NCBI GenBank assembly: GCA_963920705.1
Contig: OY987226.1
Coordinates: 17,114,501 to 17,178,500 of the forward strand
Length of the DNA: 64,000 bases
From: Odiellus spinosus
Lineage: Eukaryota; Arthropoda; Arachnida; Opiliones; Phalangiidae
Reading direction: 5' to 3'
Part shown: positions 40,701 to 48,957 of the stretch, one piece after another
Layout of the letters: each line of letters begins with the position of its first letter
Numbering within the stretch: the stretch's first letter is position 1
The notes under the pieces: model-generated
What the model saw: only the letters and a program-made list of their open reading frames with translations
Databases searched by the model: none
What the model was told of the DNA's origin: nothing
Program-made: the position numbers and the translations under genes

Positions 40701-41430
40701 CCCATTGCGTCGTCGCGTGTTTCTTTGGTCGTCGTTTGTTGAATGTGTGTGGTAGAAACCGAAGATATGTCGACGAAATCTTCGATTCTTTGTTCCGGGC
40801 CGGTGGATCTTACTAATACCCGCGCGATTTCGCTCTTGTCTCGATCTGGTCCATAATCCTGAACCGTTCTCGTGACGACCATCGTTTCCCTCCCCGTCTC
40901 GGCAGTGCTTGCCATGACCTTTCCTAGAACGCGTTGTTTTTCGTCTTCCGGTTTCGTTTTTGGCTTCGTTGTTTCGACTTCCTTCAGCTCCTTCTCCATG
41001 ATTTCCATAGTTAGTTTCGCCTTTTGAATATCCTGATCTAATTCTTTCCATAATTCCGGTTTCTCCTCTCTCGTAACCGTGGTAAACGAATCGGAAATGG
41101 CTTCTTCGGTTTCGCTACGTTTAGGGCTGGTTTCTTTGGAGTCGGTGCGAAGTTCCGAAGCGCCAGTTTCACTTTCGTCCGAAGAATCTTTTTGGAATTT
41201 CTTCAAACGTTCTTCGAAACTAAGGGTTTCTTCGACCACTTGGCCATTGTCGTAGTCGACGCTGGTTCGTGTAGTTTTAGCTGTCGTCGTCACGGGGTGT
41301 ACGACGGGTACCGGGGAATCTATGGAAAGTCTTTGGAAAAAGTTTTTCTTTTCGGCGAAACTTAGTTCTTCTTCGGGCGACAATTCGTCGGATTCGTCTC
41401 GAGGTTTCTTCTGGCGTAGTTTAACTGCAC
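4975..41430 (-). CDS. Ank2: Exon I: giant repeat exon (about 12,150 codons) of giant ankyrin-like protein
   Basis: A single uninterrupted minus-strand frame of about 36.5 kb. An acceptor at 41431-41432 (cttaaacccag) starts it with two bases. A candidate donor, CAAG then GTAGTT, at 4973-4974 ends it one base into a codon, so the exon is frame-neutral (36,456 nt). If unspliced, it stops at TGA 4967-4969. From N to C terminus it has: an acidic charged region with degenerate TKTxSGP repeats; divergent 60 to 130-residue repeats; a near-perfect 64-residue array; a Ser/Thr/Pro/Glu spacer; more repeats; cycles of two to three units; a Lys/Glu/Pro region; again cycles; a basic Ser/Pro/Arg region with SxIP motifs; and an acidic tail. 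I recognise no enzyme domain, transmembrane segment or signal peptide. In fly, giant Ank2 tails associate with axonal microtubules and shape axon calibre and synapse stability (family knowledge). Alternatives are another giant cytoskeletal spacer protein such as a futsch-like or PEVK-like one. Coding status is near certain; gene identity is about 0.6. Confidence 0.93.
7700..9300 (-). other. Basic Ser/Pro/Arg/Lys-rich region (candidate microtubule-binding)
   Basis: The strongly basic part of the giant protein, in contrast with its acidic surroundings. It contains KRRSPSPKKEG-type clusters, the SQPPR hexapeptides, and SxIP tetrapeptides at 8381-8392 (SGIP followed by KK) and 7769-7780 (SKIP). 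A basic Pro/Ser context is typical of microtubule lattice and EB-binding tails. Function is inferred. Confidence 0.55.
8605..8785 (-). repeat. 18-bp tandem repeat encoding SQ(S/P)PR(T/G/A)
   Basis: About ten consecutive 18-base units, visible on the plus strand as repeated ggttgagaa(c/g)(c/t)cctag. They translate to a hexapeptide ladder such as TSQPPRTSQPPR and GSQSPRGSQSPR. Each unit places one Arg and one or two Ser/Thr next to Pro, so it is a regular candidate phosphorylation ladder. Confidence 0.85.
9430..14030 (-). repeat. Giant-repeat region, three-unit cycles (most C-terminal block)
   Basis: About seven cycles of roughly 195 residues, each made of three related units. One is of the ITDxDGK..ETKPD type, one of the VRKITRIVRIDGK type ending in PxEExxExEFE, and one of the VYGxPVTVxDxxKPDxxGKMxTTRTIEKDG type. 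The third unit ends in an acidic helix of the form EDFDLEELIKELG. The unit types alternate in fixed order, so the ancestral duplication unit here was the triplet. Confidence 0.8.
14040..16400 (-). repeat. Lys/Glu/Pro-rich degenerate tandem repeat region
   Basis: About 50 degenerate units of 13 to 15 residues of the form KRKESVPKEEDKPEI, grading at the N-terminal side into the 30-bp array. The composition resembles KSP/KEP spacers of neurofilaments and MAP1B/futsch by analogy only. Highly charged, probably extended. Confidence 0.85.
15952..16372 (-). repeat. 30-bp minisatellite encoding KPQESIPKEM
   Basis: About 14 tandem 30-base units, nearly identical even at silent positions. Two units at 16201-16260 share a silent variant (cggaatagat instead of aggaatagat), and the first unit on the low-coordinate side is a KPRESVSK variant. 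The pattern indicates recent slippage or unequal exchange. Confidence 0.95.
16400..21950 (-). repeat. Giant-repeat region, two- and three-unit cycles (middle block)
   Basis: Alternating units of the TxSDGKVTTIxDETKPD type and the VDGKPxTVTDETKxDE type, with acidic helices (EFDMEEFIKEMG or DFDLEEFIKELG) closing every second or third unit. The four-copy 780-bp higher-order repeat lies inside. Older, more diverged units flank it on both sides, as expected for a zone where expansion occurs in the middle. Confidence 0.8.
18351..21425 (-). repeat. 780-bp higher-order coding repeat, four copies
   Basis: Sequence starting at 18361 recurs at 19141, 19921 and 20701, exactly 780 bases apart, with only scattered substitutions. 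Each copy encodes 260 residues, made of four basic units plus two acidic helices. The fourth copy breaks off near 21425. Several silent sites are shared by non-adjacent copies, which suggests exchange between copies. Confidence 0.95.
22128..22253 (-). other. Basic amphipathic patch, copy 2, with acidic Ser cluster
   Basis: Encodes KSKIGKVTKSISKTFKSIFK followed by GKSKESSDDSEPESG. Hydrophobic residues recur every three to four positions among lysines, which fits an amphipathic basic helix. The adjacent SSDDSEPES is a CK2-type acidic serine cluster. A close copy lies about 10 kb away at 32265-32385. Confidence 0.75.
22340..24110 (-). repeat. Divergent giant-repeat units between the spacer and the basic patch
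   Basis: About nine units of 60 to 70 residues, each with DGKP, EETKPDE, TYRT and SFPAEE landmarks, but with low silent-site identity to each other. They resemble the 64-residue array more than the triplet cycles do and probably represent its older edge. Confidence 0.8.
24130..28250 (-). repeat. Ser/Thr/Glu/Pro-rich spacer with degenerate repeats
   Basis: About 1,370 residues lacking the giant repeat. They are built from SSGKTTPEK-like phosphorylatable boxes (more than 40) and a longer recurring segment DKIKETVIDKPKEIVEKVKD, which recurs at roughly 100-residue spacing and looks helical. The make-up recalls the STEP-rich tail reported for nematode UNC-44 (family knowledge). Probably a flexible spacer with helical islands. 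Confidence 0.75.
28488..32135 (-). repeat. 192-bp coding satellite, 19 near-identical units
   Basis: Nineteen tandem 64-residue units, read from the translated frame, spanning almost exactly 19 x 192 bases. A typical unit carries RTVVRRIIKTIIVDGKPTEV, then EETKPDDQGRLITYRT, KDGKEHIESFPAEE and an acidic EEIEEPERIK linker. Variation is limited to a few positions (IIV/III, GKP/GEP, DDQ/DDK, EEI/EDI/QEI, ERI/ESI). Runs of variant units recur in the same order, for example ESIKR, RTIVKDG with EIEQPE, then DDKG with QEIEEP, showing that blocks of at least three units were duplicated. A diverged twentieth unit lies at 28300-28487. Confidence 0.97.
32265..32385 (-). other. Basic amphipathic patch, copy 1
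   Basis: Encodes KSRIGKVTKSISKTFKNIFG, then GKSKESSDDSEPESG and Ser/Pro/Glu-rich sequence. It is nearly the same as the patch at 22128-22253 and likewise sits beside a repeat array. Confidence 0.75.
32720..36890 (-). repeat. Divergent giant-repeat units (N-terminal block)
   Basis: Roughly twenty units with the DGKPTxVxEETKPDDxGRLxTYRT..DG..TESFPAEE pattern, separated by acidic linkers of variable length, with low nucleotide identity to each other. They look older than the 192-bp array next to them. Confidence 0.8.
36900..41430 (-). other. N-terminal charged region of the giant exon
   Basis: About 1,500 residues of mostly unique, highly charged sequence with dense Ser/Thr. It includes a predicted helix near 40950-41060 (KAKLTMEIMEKELKEVETTK) and a second near 40020-40130 (ARQKARKKVDHHDEVEIFEM). 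From 38560 to 39700 it carries five or six degenerate units with TKTxSGPxIEPTTxT and PDExG, which may be the ancestral form of the giant repeat (inference). Confidence 0.65.
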
Positions 41431-41436
41431 CTGGGT
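41424..41436 (-). other. Tandem 3' splice acceptors of the giant exon
   Basis: Minus strand reads acccag then GTGCAG then TTAAAC. Both AGs are six bases apart and keep the frame after a phase-1 donor, so use of one or the other would add or drop two residues (Gly-Ala). The first AG has the better pyrimidine tract. Confidence 0.5.
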
Positions 41437-43479
41437 TTAAGAGGTTTGGTATTTTGTGATATTTTGGCTAATTGCCGTCTTTGTTCCTAAAATACCCTAA
41501 TTTACTAACCCTTGACCCGATAATAACTTCTGGCGATACTAAGGGTCGTTTTCGTTTCAACTTTTCAAACTATTCATCGCGAAATGTCATCATTTTTAAG
41601 CGCGGTTGGGAATGAAGGAAAGTATCGAGTTGACGTCAATTTCAAAAATTATAAATAAATTTTTTTGTCAAAAATTCAAACATGCTGGCGTTTATGGCGA
41701 TTATTTTCTGTTAAACAAAAAGATCAGCAAACCAAACCAACGAATTCAAGCGAATTTTCCGATCCAAGACGACGGTTTTGTTTAAAACAAGTATGAAATC
41801 AAAATCCAACAAAAATGTTTATTCTTGGTTAGAAATTTTAATAAAAAGCTACGGATTCAACAGCATTCGAAGCTTCCGCAAAAACTATAACGGCAACGTA
41901 AAATGGCAAAATTATACGATTTCTTTGCAATAAACTTAAAAACTCCATGCTAAGTGAGGTGGTAAAAATGTACGACTTCAACGGAAATTGACGCGAATCA
42001 AAATCAAAAATGAAGTGAAATTAAAATATAAAGCTAAGCTTTTTACGATTATAACGTAAGTTCTTAAAACTACGATTATAATCGAATAATCGATTAAAGC
42101 ACATATAATACAAAATAATCGATTAATGTATCAGAAAATAATATCAGAAAAGCGCGCGGATAATAAAGCTTTGTCCCGCATGCATTTGTGTGGTCCCAAA
42201 GCTATTATTCGTCAGAATTTATAAACCATCAATTTTTCTCGTGTTTTTCAACCGATTTAAAAACAATGTTACACCAATTTTTATTTCTTTGAAATAAATT
42301 CGTATGTGATCAAAAAAATATTTTGCTTTTAAAGTGCCTTTTTACTATTTCGTCCAAAAAACTGTTGGTCTGTATGTTAGGCATAAATGCAGCCACAAAA
42401 ATAGCCAAAATATTCGTATGATATTTTATAGTGTTGAGTAAAGAAAAAAATCCGATCAATGTTTTAAATTTTCCGAAAAGAAAAAAAATATATATATTAA
42501 AAAATATTCACGCGAATTTCACGAAACTCCGAACACAATTTCTTTTTCTTTCTCAACGTTTACGACCATTAAAAAAATGCAATAGGTAGAATTAAAATTA
42601 AACGTAGAAGATAACTAAAATTAACCGTTCATAAATGTGCCTAATATAGAAAAATACGGTGAAGTTATACCAATAGTATACGAAATAATTAATTTAAAAA
42701 TAAAAACTAAAAAATAATTCAATTTCAAACCAACATGCGTATAACGACATTGTTTTTTAAAAAACTATTTGGAAACTTAAATTTCAAAAAATACGATATT
42801 TAAAAATAAGCATGCGTGAAAATATTCAATTTGATTCAAGGGGAAAATTTTGAAGTTGTTCGTTTCATATTTGTAAATATTTAAAAATATCAAACGGAGT
42901 TATTCATGCGGTCAATGTTATATTAGGATCTCGCAACATTAACCGGATAGTAGTGGGACAATTTGTTAAGTATAGCCAATGGATATTAAATCAATACACA
43001 TTAACGCTAATTTATTCGTTAAAACCCAAGGATAATCAATAGGTTAAAATTGCTGGAAAAAAAAAAATTAATGCTAAATAATTAAAAAGTTGAAATTGAA
43101 AGTTTGGTAAAGTAAAATACAATTTAAAAAACTAAGTACTATCTAAATAGATGGTGTTAGAGTTTAAGATTGTGAATGATTTCAAACTAGCGTCACCTCG
43201 TGGTAAAATAGGCATACAAAATTAAACCCCTTTAGCTTAAGGTAGCTTTGAACATTGATATGAATTAAAATTAAATTTCAAGCAGCGTTCAAAGGGACAA
43301 TTTTTCAAAAATTAAACCCTTTAAATTATTATTCCTCTATGTGAATCCGATTTACTTACGATGCAATTTGTTCAATAAATGAACAGGCTTTTCTTGATAT
43401 TTTCATGTAACACCCGAGATAAAAGATTAAGTCTTTTGCCTGGCATATGGCATCAAAATACAGTAAAAAGCCAGATTAC

Positions 43480-43899
43480 TTAAAGGGAGAATGCAACCTA
43501 AAACAAGCAGTTTTTTTATCGATTCTTTACAGGTTAAAAAAAAACAAATATTAAACTAGAAATTAATTTATAACTTACCTGGAAAAATGGCTTAGCTAGA
43601 TTCAAGGAGATTACATGAACTCCCCATAAAAGGACTAGTGACCAATGACATTGATCGATGGCCTTATTTAGGGAATGCAGGATCTCAATGATAAATGACA
43701 TTGGTCGCTAGTCCTTATTACGGGAAGTTTAGGATAACTCCATGAATCCAGCTAAGCCTATTTTGATGGTAAGTTTTAAATTTATTTCTAGTTTAATATT
43801 TGTTCGTAAATGTTTTTACTGTTAATTAGGCCTATTTAGGAATCAATAAAAAAAAAACAAAAAAAAAACACTTGCTGTTAGGTTGCATTCTCCCTTTAA
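43480..43899. mobile_element. TTAA-flanked foldback MITE-like element, copy 1
   Basis: The ends are inverted repeats AGGGAGAATGCAACCTAA, each bordered by TTAA (43480-43483 and 43896-43899). Internal arms are also complementary over most of their length (for example aaatattaaactagaaat against atttctagtttaatattt), so the element is almost one long palindrome of about 416 bp. TTAA duplication is typical of piggyBac-type insertion (family knowledge). It has no open frame, so it would be non-autonomous. Confidence 0.7.
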
Positions 43900-44275
43900 A
43901 GGGAGGATGCAACCTAATAACAAGTGATTTTATATCGATTCCTTATTGTTTAAATAGGCCTAATCCACTATTTAAAAAAAATTACAAACAAATATTGAAC
44001 TAGAAATAAATTTAATACCTACCTGGAAAATGGGCTTGGCGGGATTCATGGAGATCATGACTTCCTCATGCCTTGGCTCATTGGTTGCTAGACCTTACAC
44101 GGAGGAAATTTAGGATCTCCATGAATTCAGCTAAGCCTATTTTGATGGTGAGTTTTAAATTTATTTCTAGTTTAATATTTGTTTTGTAAACTTTTTACTG
44201 GTGGATTAGGCCTATTTAAACGATAAGGAATGGATAAAAAAAATTACTTGTTATTAGGTTGCATTCTCCCTTTAA
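43896..44275. mobile_element. TTAA-flanked foldback MITE-like element, copy 2
   Basis: Begins at the TTAA that ends copy 1 and ends at TTAA 44272-44275. It has the same terminal repeats (one mismatch on the left) and the same palindromic interior, slightly shorter. The two copies share the central TTAA, so one probably inserted into the target site of the other. Confidence 0.7.
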
Positions 44276-45203
44276 GTGAGATTGAAGTGGTCAGCCAATC
44301 ATTTTTAATCGATTTATGAAATCAATGTCAGTAGCCAAACAAACTTATCATAAGTCCTTTTTTTACATAATTTTTTGTTTTCAAATCTTAAACTTTAAAC
44401 CCTGCTAAACCTAACTCTTATTTGATGAAGAACTTCTTGAAAACAATCCTGGGAAGTCCTAAACTCGATCCGTAACACCTAGGGATCGTATGGGGCGAGA
44501 TTTTAGTCAGGTTCGGGGTCAGGGCTGGGGAGAGGAAAAAAACCTTAAAGTTTGGGTCAGTCGGGGTGGGGTTTTATATATTTTCAAATCAATTTTTTTT
44601 TTTATGTTTTTACATTGTTTTCAATTGAAACATCGAAAGCATACAGAAACAATGTTTACTGCTGCTTTTGTCTTTATGAAAATAAAAAAAATCTTGACTA
44701 GTTACAACTTCAGAACTTCTACTTTAGATCTTTACATATTTTAAAAAATTATATTTCCCAAGGGTTAGGTTTTTAAACCAGGCTTTACTTAGAAATCCTG
44801 ACTAAAAAATTGGCCATCACGACCCGAGTCGGGAATGAAAACCAGGGGATCCCTGAATTACCAGGTCGTGCTCCCCGTAGAATCCATAGTAACAACACCC
44901 TAACTTTTCGTCTCGCCCCATTTGTCGCAAAGAATTTAAAAAAGGAAACTGCTAATTGTTAGGACTCAATCAGAATTTTGTTATTAATATTGTCAGAGGA
45001 TACGGATTTGTCACCTTTGCATAAAAAGGGGAGGGGAGATGCCCATGGTATATAAAACAGAAGTTTAACACGATTATTTGCATATTTTTTATTCGTCATT
45101 GTGGCGCACGCAAAAACTAGCCACAATAGTACCACAACTTTTATTTCAATTCGAAGGGGATACTTTTAGTAAAGTTCTACTAAATTGGTTTTGACAGATA
45201 TCT

Positions 45204-45345
45204 CATTGAAATCTAAATTCATTTTAAACAGGATAAGACATTGAAATCTAAATCCATTTTAAACAGGATTAGACATTGAAATCTAAATTCATTTTAAACA
45301 GGATTAGACATTGAAATCTAAATTAATTTTAAACAGGATTAGACA
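45204..45345. repeat. 35-bp tandem repeat, four copies
   Basis: Four nearly identical units of ttgaaatctaaattcatttt followed by aaacaggattagaca, in intron H-I. They are non-coding and contiguous, with no spacers. Confidence 0.9.
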
Positions 45346-46489
45346 ACGAAGGAGTTTGGGTCCCTAGATTCCATAGTACACGATGCAAAGGGATCTTGCA
45401 ACGGCAGATTTTTTTAGCTAAGGAGTGCCATCTGTTCCAACTTTCAAAACATTGCGAATGATGGTCAAATTCATCTCAATACATTTCTGAGGTAGTAGCC
45501 TCTTCCTTCACTTCTCTCACTGTCACTCAAATCTTAATCTCAATGGTAATATCGTTAAAATATAACCGCCATGTTTCTTAAATTGAAAATAATTATTTAT
45601 CGATTTGATGGTATAATAGACTTGATACAAAATCAAGCGTTTTGAAACATGCCATTCAAAGGAGAGTCTTTACGTAAAGGTACCGCTCAAAAATGTTTTT
45701 AAGCACTGATTGGGATGAAGTTTCATGCTAGATGGTTGTATTTATTTTCAATAAAATTAACTAACGTTGTAAATATAGATTTTTTTTTTTAACGATGAAA
45801 TGATAACGAAAGTTGAGAAAGCGCTTTCGCAGTCAAAATGTAAATCCCTAAATTTTCGAATTGTAGTAAAAGACAACGTTATTCACTGGGCTATTATTTT
45901 TCAAAGTAAAATCAAATCATTTCCTCTTGTGAATTCGCTTAACACAAGCTTAGCCTTATCAGATAAGCGAATGAAATACTATTCAAAGATACGCTAAAAA
46001 ATGTTATTTCACCTTACGGCATTATCCATCCAACGCTAATGACTGGAGATTATGATGCTAATTTCCTACTGTAGGTGACGCAATTGTAGGGTTTTCAATG
46101 TGTACCAAGATCACATTGCCCTGTTTACTATGGAATTTCGCAACCCAAAATACTTTGTGTGAAAAACTATGATTGTCTGACCACATACTTCATTACACCT
46201 TTGATTAATTTTTAGTGAAAAAAATCTAGCAATATCTTACGCAAAATAATGAAAACTTTCAAAATCATTTGCTTGTGTGAATTGTTAGAAATGTTTGAAT
46301 ATAGAATCTGGGTCCAAAATTAACATTGAATCTAGTTCAATATTAAACTTTAAATTGATTATTTTGATATTCGAAGGAGGGTACGAATAAATTAGCGTGA
46401 CGATATTAAAATATTCGATAATAGAAGAATACGTATAACCCAGCAATCTTATAAAAAAATAGATATAATAGAGTTAAGTGGTTCATTAC

Positions 46490-46588
46490 CTGCCACACCA
46501 TCACCTCCATCTTGGATTTTAATACTAGTGCGAGTGGTTTTCTGCTTGACGTGTCTCACCATCCCAGTTTCATCAGTTTCAGTCCATT
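46490..46588 (-). CDS. Ank2: Exon H: small tail exon with TETDETGMVRHVKQKTT
   Basis: 99 bases bounded by acceptor tattcaaaaaacag and donor GCAG then gtaatg. It is open in one frame with two bases in front and one behind, so it is frame-neutral. It encodes WTETDETGMVRHVKQKTTRT then SIKIQDGGDGVA. The first codon is completed as Glu after exon E or Gln after exon G, and the last base joins the giant exon (G plus GT gives Gly). The matching phases on both sides are the main support. The TxDxxGxVRxVKxKTTRT pattern resembles exon D and a degenerate giant-repeat unit, so it could be a relic single unit. Function unknown; part of the tail. Confidence 0.75.
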
Positions 46589-47221
46589 CTGTTTTTTGAA
46601 TACAAGGAATAAACTTTAGGCCCATAAGCAAAAGGTACAATTAGGGTCTTTTGATACTTAGCCACTAATACTTTATTTGAAAAATGCGTTAGTGGTTAGT
46701 TATAAGCGGTTATTTAGGAAAGGTACTAAGGTGAAAAGTGAGTGGTTAAAGATAATTACCATTTTTGAACACAAAATCACGCAAAAAACGCGATAATTAA
46801 CACTTAAGTCCAACACTCTCCAACGACGTTGCAATTTGCAAAATTCGCGAAAATTCCCCCCGAGCAGACGACGTATCGGAAGACTTTTTTTTTTTTTTTT
46901 TTTCTCAGCGCGAGAGAATCAAATATTCAAATTTTATAGGATGTCCACTTTTAAATAAAGAAATTCCCCCTAACCCGAAAAAACGTTTAACCGAGGCCGT
47001 TAGGCAAGGTGTATTTGTAAGTAGCTTAAAATATAGTATTAAATAAGCGGACAAACCCAAATTCTCACGCCACGATGCAAAAATATGAGGAATTTCTACG
47101 GATTTGATTTGGAATCAACCAGTTGCACGAATAGCGGCTCTCCATGCTATCTCTCATAATTAAGGGATGGTATTTGAGGGATAATGAATGGATATTAGGA
47201 TTTTGCTCAGAAAATACGTAC
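46589..47221 (-). other. Intron G-H
   Basis: AT-rich, 633 bases, with a T-tract of about 18 bases near 46886-46903. A minus-strand AATAAA at 46672-46677 could serve as a polyadenylation signal for an isoform that reads through here. No other feature seen. Confidence 0.6.
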
Positions 47222-48856
47222 GCTTGACGTTGGAGATTTTGCTGGGATTTGGTTTATGCTTCCTGCGTCTTTTACCAGTGGGATTTTTATTCTGAGACAT
47301 CGGCACCACCCATCGCCCGCCGTCTGTGGTCAAAAATTCTTGAAGGGACAGTAACTCTCCTTCTTCCTCGGAACCAGTAACGTATTCGGTATCGGTTAGC
47401 GCCTCTTGGAAGCCCGTGTCTCTAGTAGCGGCGAGAAACTCCACCAAACTTTCTCGTCTTTGGGCGCCACCGTAGGCACTCATTACTTCTTCGTCGGTGT
47501 TGTTACCTTCTTCCTCGTCTTCTTCGGGATTGGTTAGAATTTCGGGTTGATGGCGGATAATCGGGACTGGCTGAATTTTGCTCAAGTGACTCAATGCGTG
47601 ATTTTTGCCGAAACATTCTCCGGCTCTGACTACATTTTCTTCCGGTTCCATTTCGTTAACTACCATTTTTCGACGTTCCGAAGGCTCCGAATCCGAACCT
47701 GCCGCGTCTTCTTCGTCAGTGGGTGGACCTACTTCTTCAACGGACATAACCTTATCCGATTCCTTGCAACTGACGTCTTCGTTGAAAGAAGGGTAATCGG
47801 TCAACTCAACATCAACGACCAAATTATCTTCTTCGTCACTTCCGCCCGACATATTTTCAACATCTGTCAAACCTTCGTCCACGTCCGGTACCAGACGTAA
47901 CTGATTAGCATTTGGTAAGGATTGACTTCGATGTCGTTGAGGGTTGATGCGGGAAAATGTTGGATCTTGGGCCTCAGAATCGCTAACAACCAAGTAATCG
48001 GTTTCTACATCCGATTCCTGATTTTCAGCTTCATCGAGGAAGACCTCGTCTTCTTCTTCCGTATCGGGACCCTGTTCGGGTATGTTGACGAATAAGAAAT
48101 CTCGATTAACTGCTTTAGCTCTACGTATCTCATGCCTCGAGTTATTCTCTTCGTTATCGGACAGTTCTTCGCGTTCAGTGTCTTCAGATTCGCTACTGGC
48201 TTCAATGATCTCCATGGTCTCGCCACCAACTTCCTGTTTCTCGGTATCGGACCCGGATAGACTCTCGACGTCGGTGGTAGGCGGGTTTAAACCGACTAGA
48301 TGATTTTCGCCTTCGTCCAGCGCTCTGAGTCTTTTCAAAGCCGATCTTTTCTTCGTGATCATCGATTTTGCTGGTCTAGAGACGATAACTCTCGCCACGT
48401 TTTGGGCGGCAATGAATTTCTTGTTGGTTATTCGCGATTGGGAAACTACGGAGGAGCTTTGGTCTGTTTGAATGACGATTGGTCTTCTCGTAACAGTAGG
48501 TACGAAATGTTCATCATCGTCGCTAGAAGCTTGAAACTCTTCGTTGTCGGTTGGACAATCGTCTTCGGGTACGTCAGCGTCGTGTGTTTTTAAATCGGAC
48601 GTTTCTTTGTTAATTTTGCAATTGAAATCGAGATCCAAAATCAGGACATCCTTATGGATGTAAGGCTCGGGTTTACCGTCGTCCGAATCGCTACCGTCGA
48701 CGTCTTCGCAATCGGTCAAAGCTTCGTGCGCTTGATCTTGCACGTCCAGCAGTTGTCCAAAACTGGTCCTAGCTTCAAACTCCTTTTTGCCCGATTTTTT
48801 CTTCGGAGTGACTGTTAATTCATTCTCGCCCCTTTCTTCGACCAATGGTTCGTAGG
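47222..48856 (-). CDS. Ank2: Exon G: acidic tail exon with repeated TDxExxSGSD motifs
   Basis: Open minus-strand frame of about 545 codons ending at a strong donor, AAGC then gtacgt, at phase 1. The start is uncertain. A phase-1 acceptor at 48857-48858 would begin with two bases (CC, giving Ala-Tyr-Glu-Pro). Alternatively ATG at 48873-48875, with A at -3 and G at +4, could be a start, or an acceptor at 48877-48878 could be used at another phase. The product is very acidic and repeats a short motif: LTDCEDVDGSDSDD (48681-48725), TTDVESLSGSDTE (48241-48279), LTDVENMSGGSDEE (47829-47875) and LTDTEYVTGSEEE (47369-47415). The end is basic (GKRRRKHKPNPSK). No folded domain is recognised. Probably a disordered acidic cassette that is alternatively spliced into exon H. 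Confidence 0.75.
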
Positions 48857-48957
48857 CTTTATCGTTAGTCGCCATACTTATCAAACAATACAATACAATA
48901 CAAAGCAAAATACGAGCCGCGAACGAGATTTTTAAGCGAAACGGATCTGAAATCGAG
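48857..48957 (-). other. Short interval between exon F stop and exon G
   Basis: About 100 bases with a T-rich tgtattgtattgtattg tract before AG dinucleotides, as expected of an acceptor region. There is no room for a normal 3' untranslated region before exon G starts. Confidence 0.6.

Larger units (their letters stand above)
41431..46489 (-). other. Intron H-I
   Basis: AT-rich intron with two adjacent foldback elements and a 35-bp tandem repeat. No coding exon is supported. The plus-strand frame at 44490-44744 and other short frames have low-complexity, non-conserved-looking products. Confidence 0.75.

Noticed and set aside
43871..43920. Telomere-like ttagg sequence
   Set aside because: A single ttaggttgcattc is the end of the foldback element and is not tandem.
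44490..44744. Plus-strand 84-codon frame in intron H-I
   Set aside because: Poly-Phe/Lys product from AT-rich sequence, no splice or conservation-like signal.
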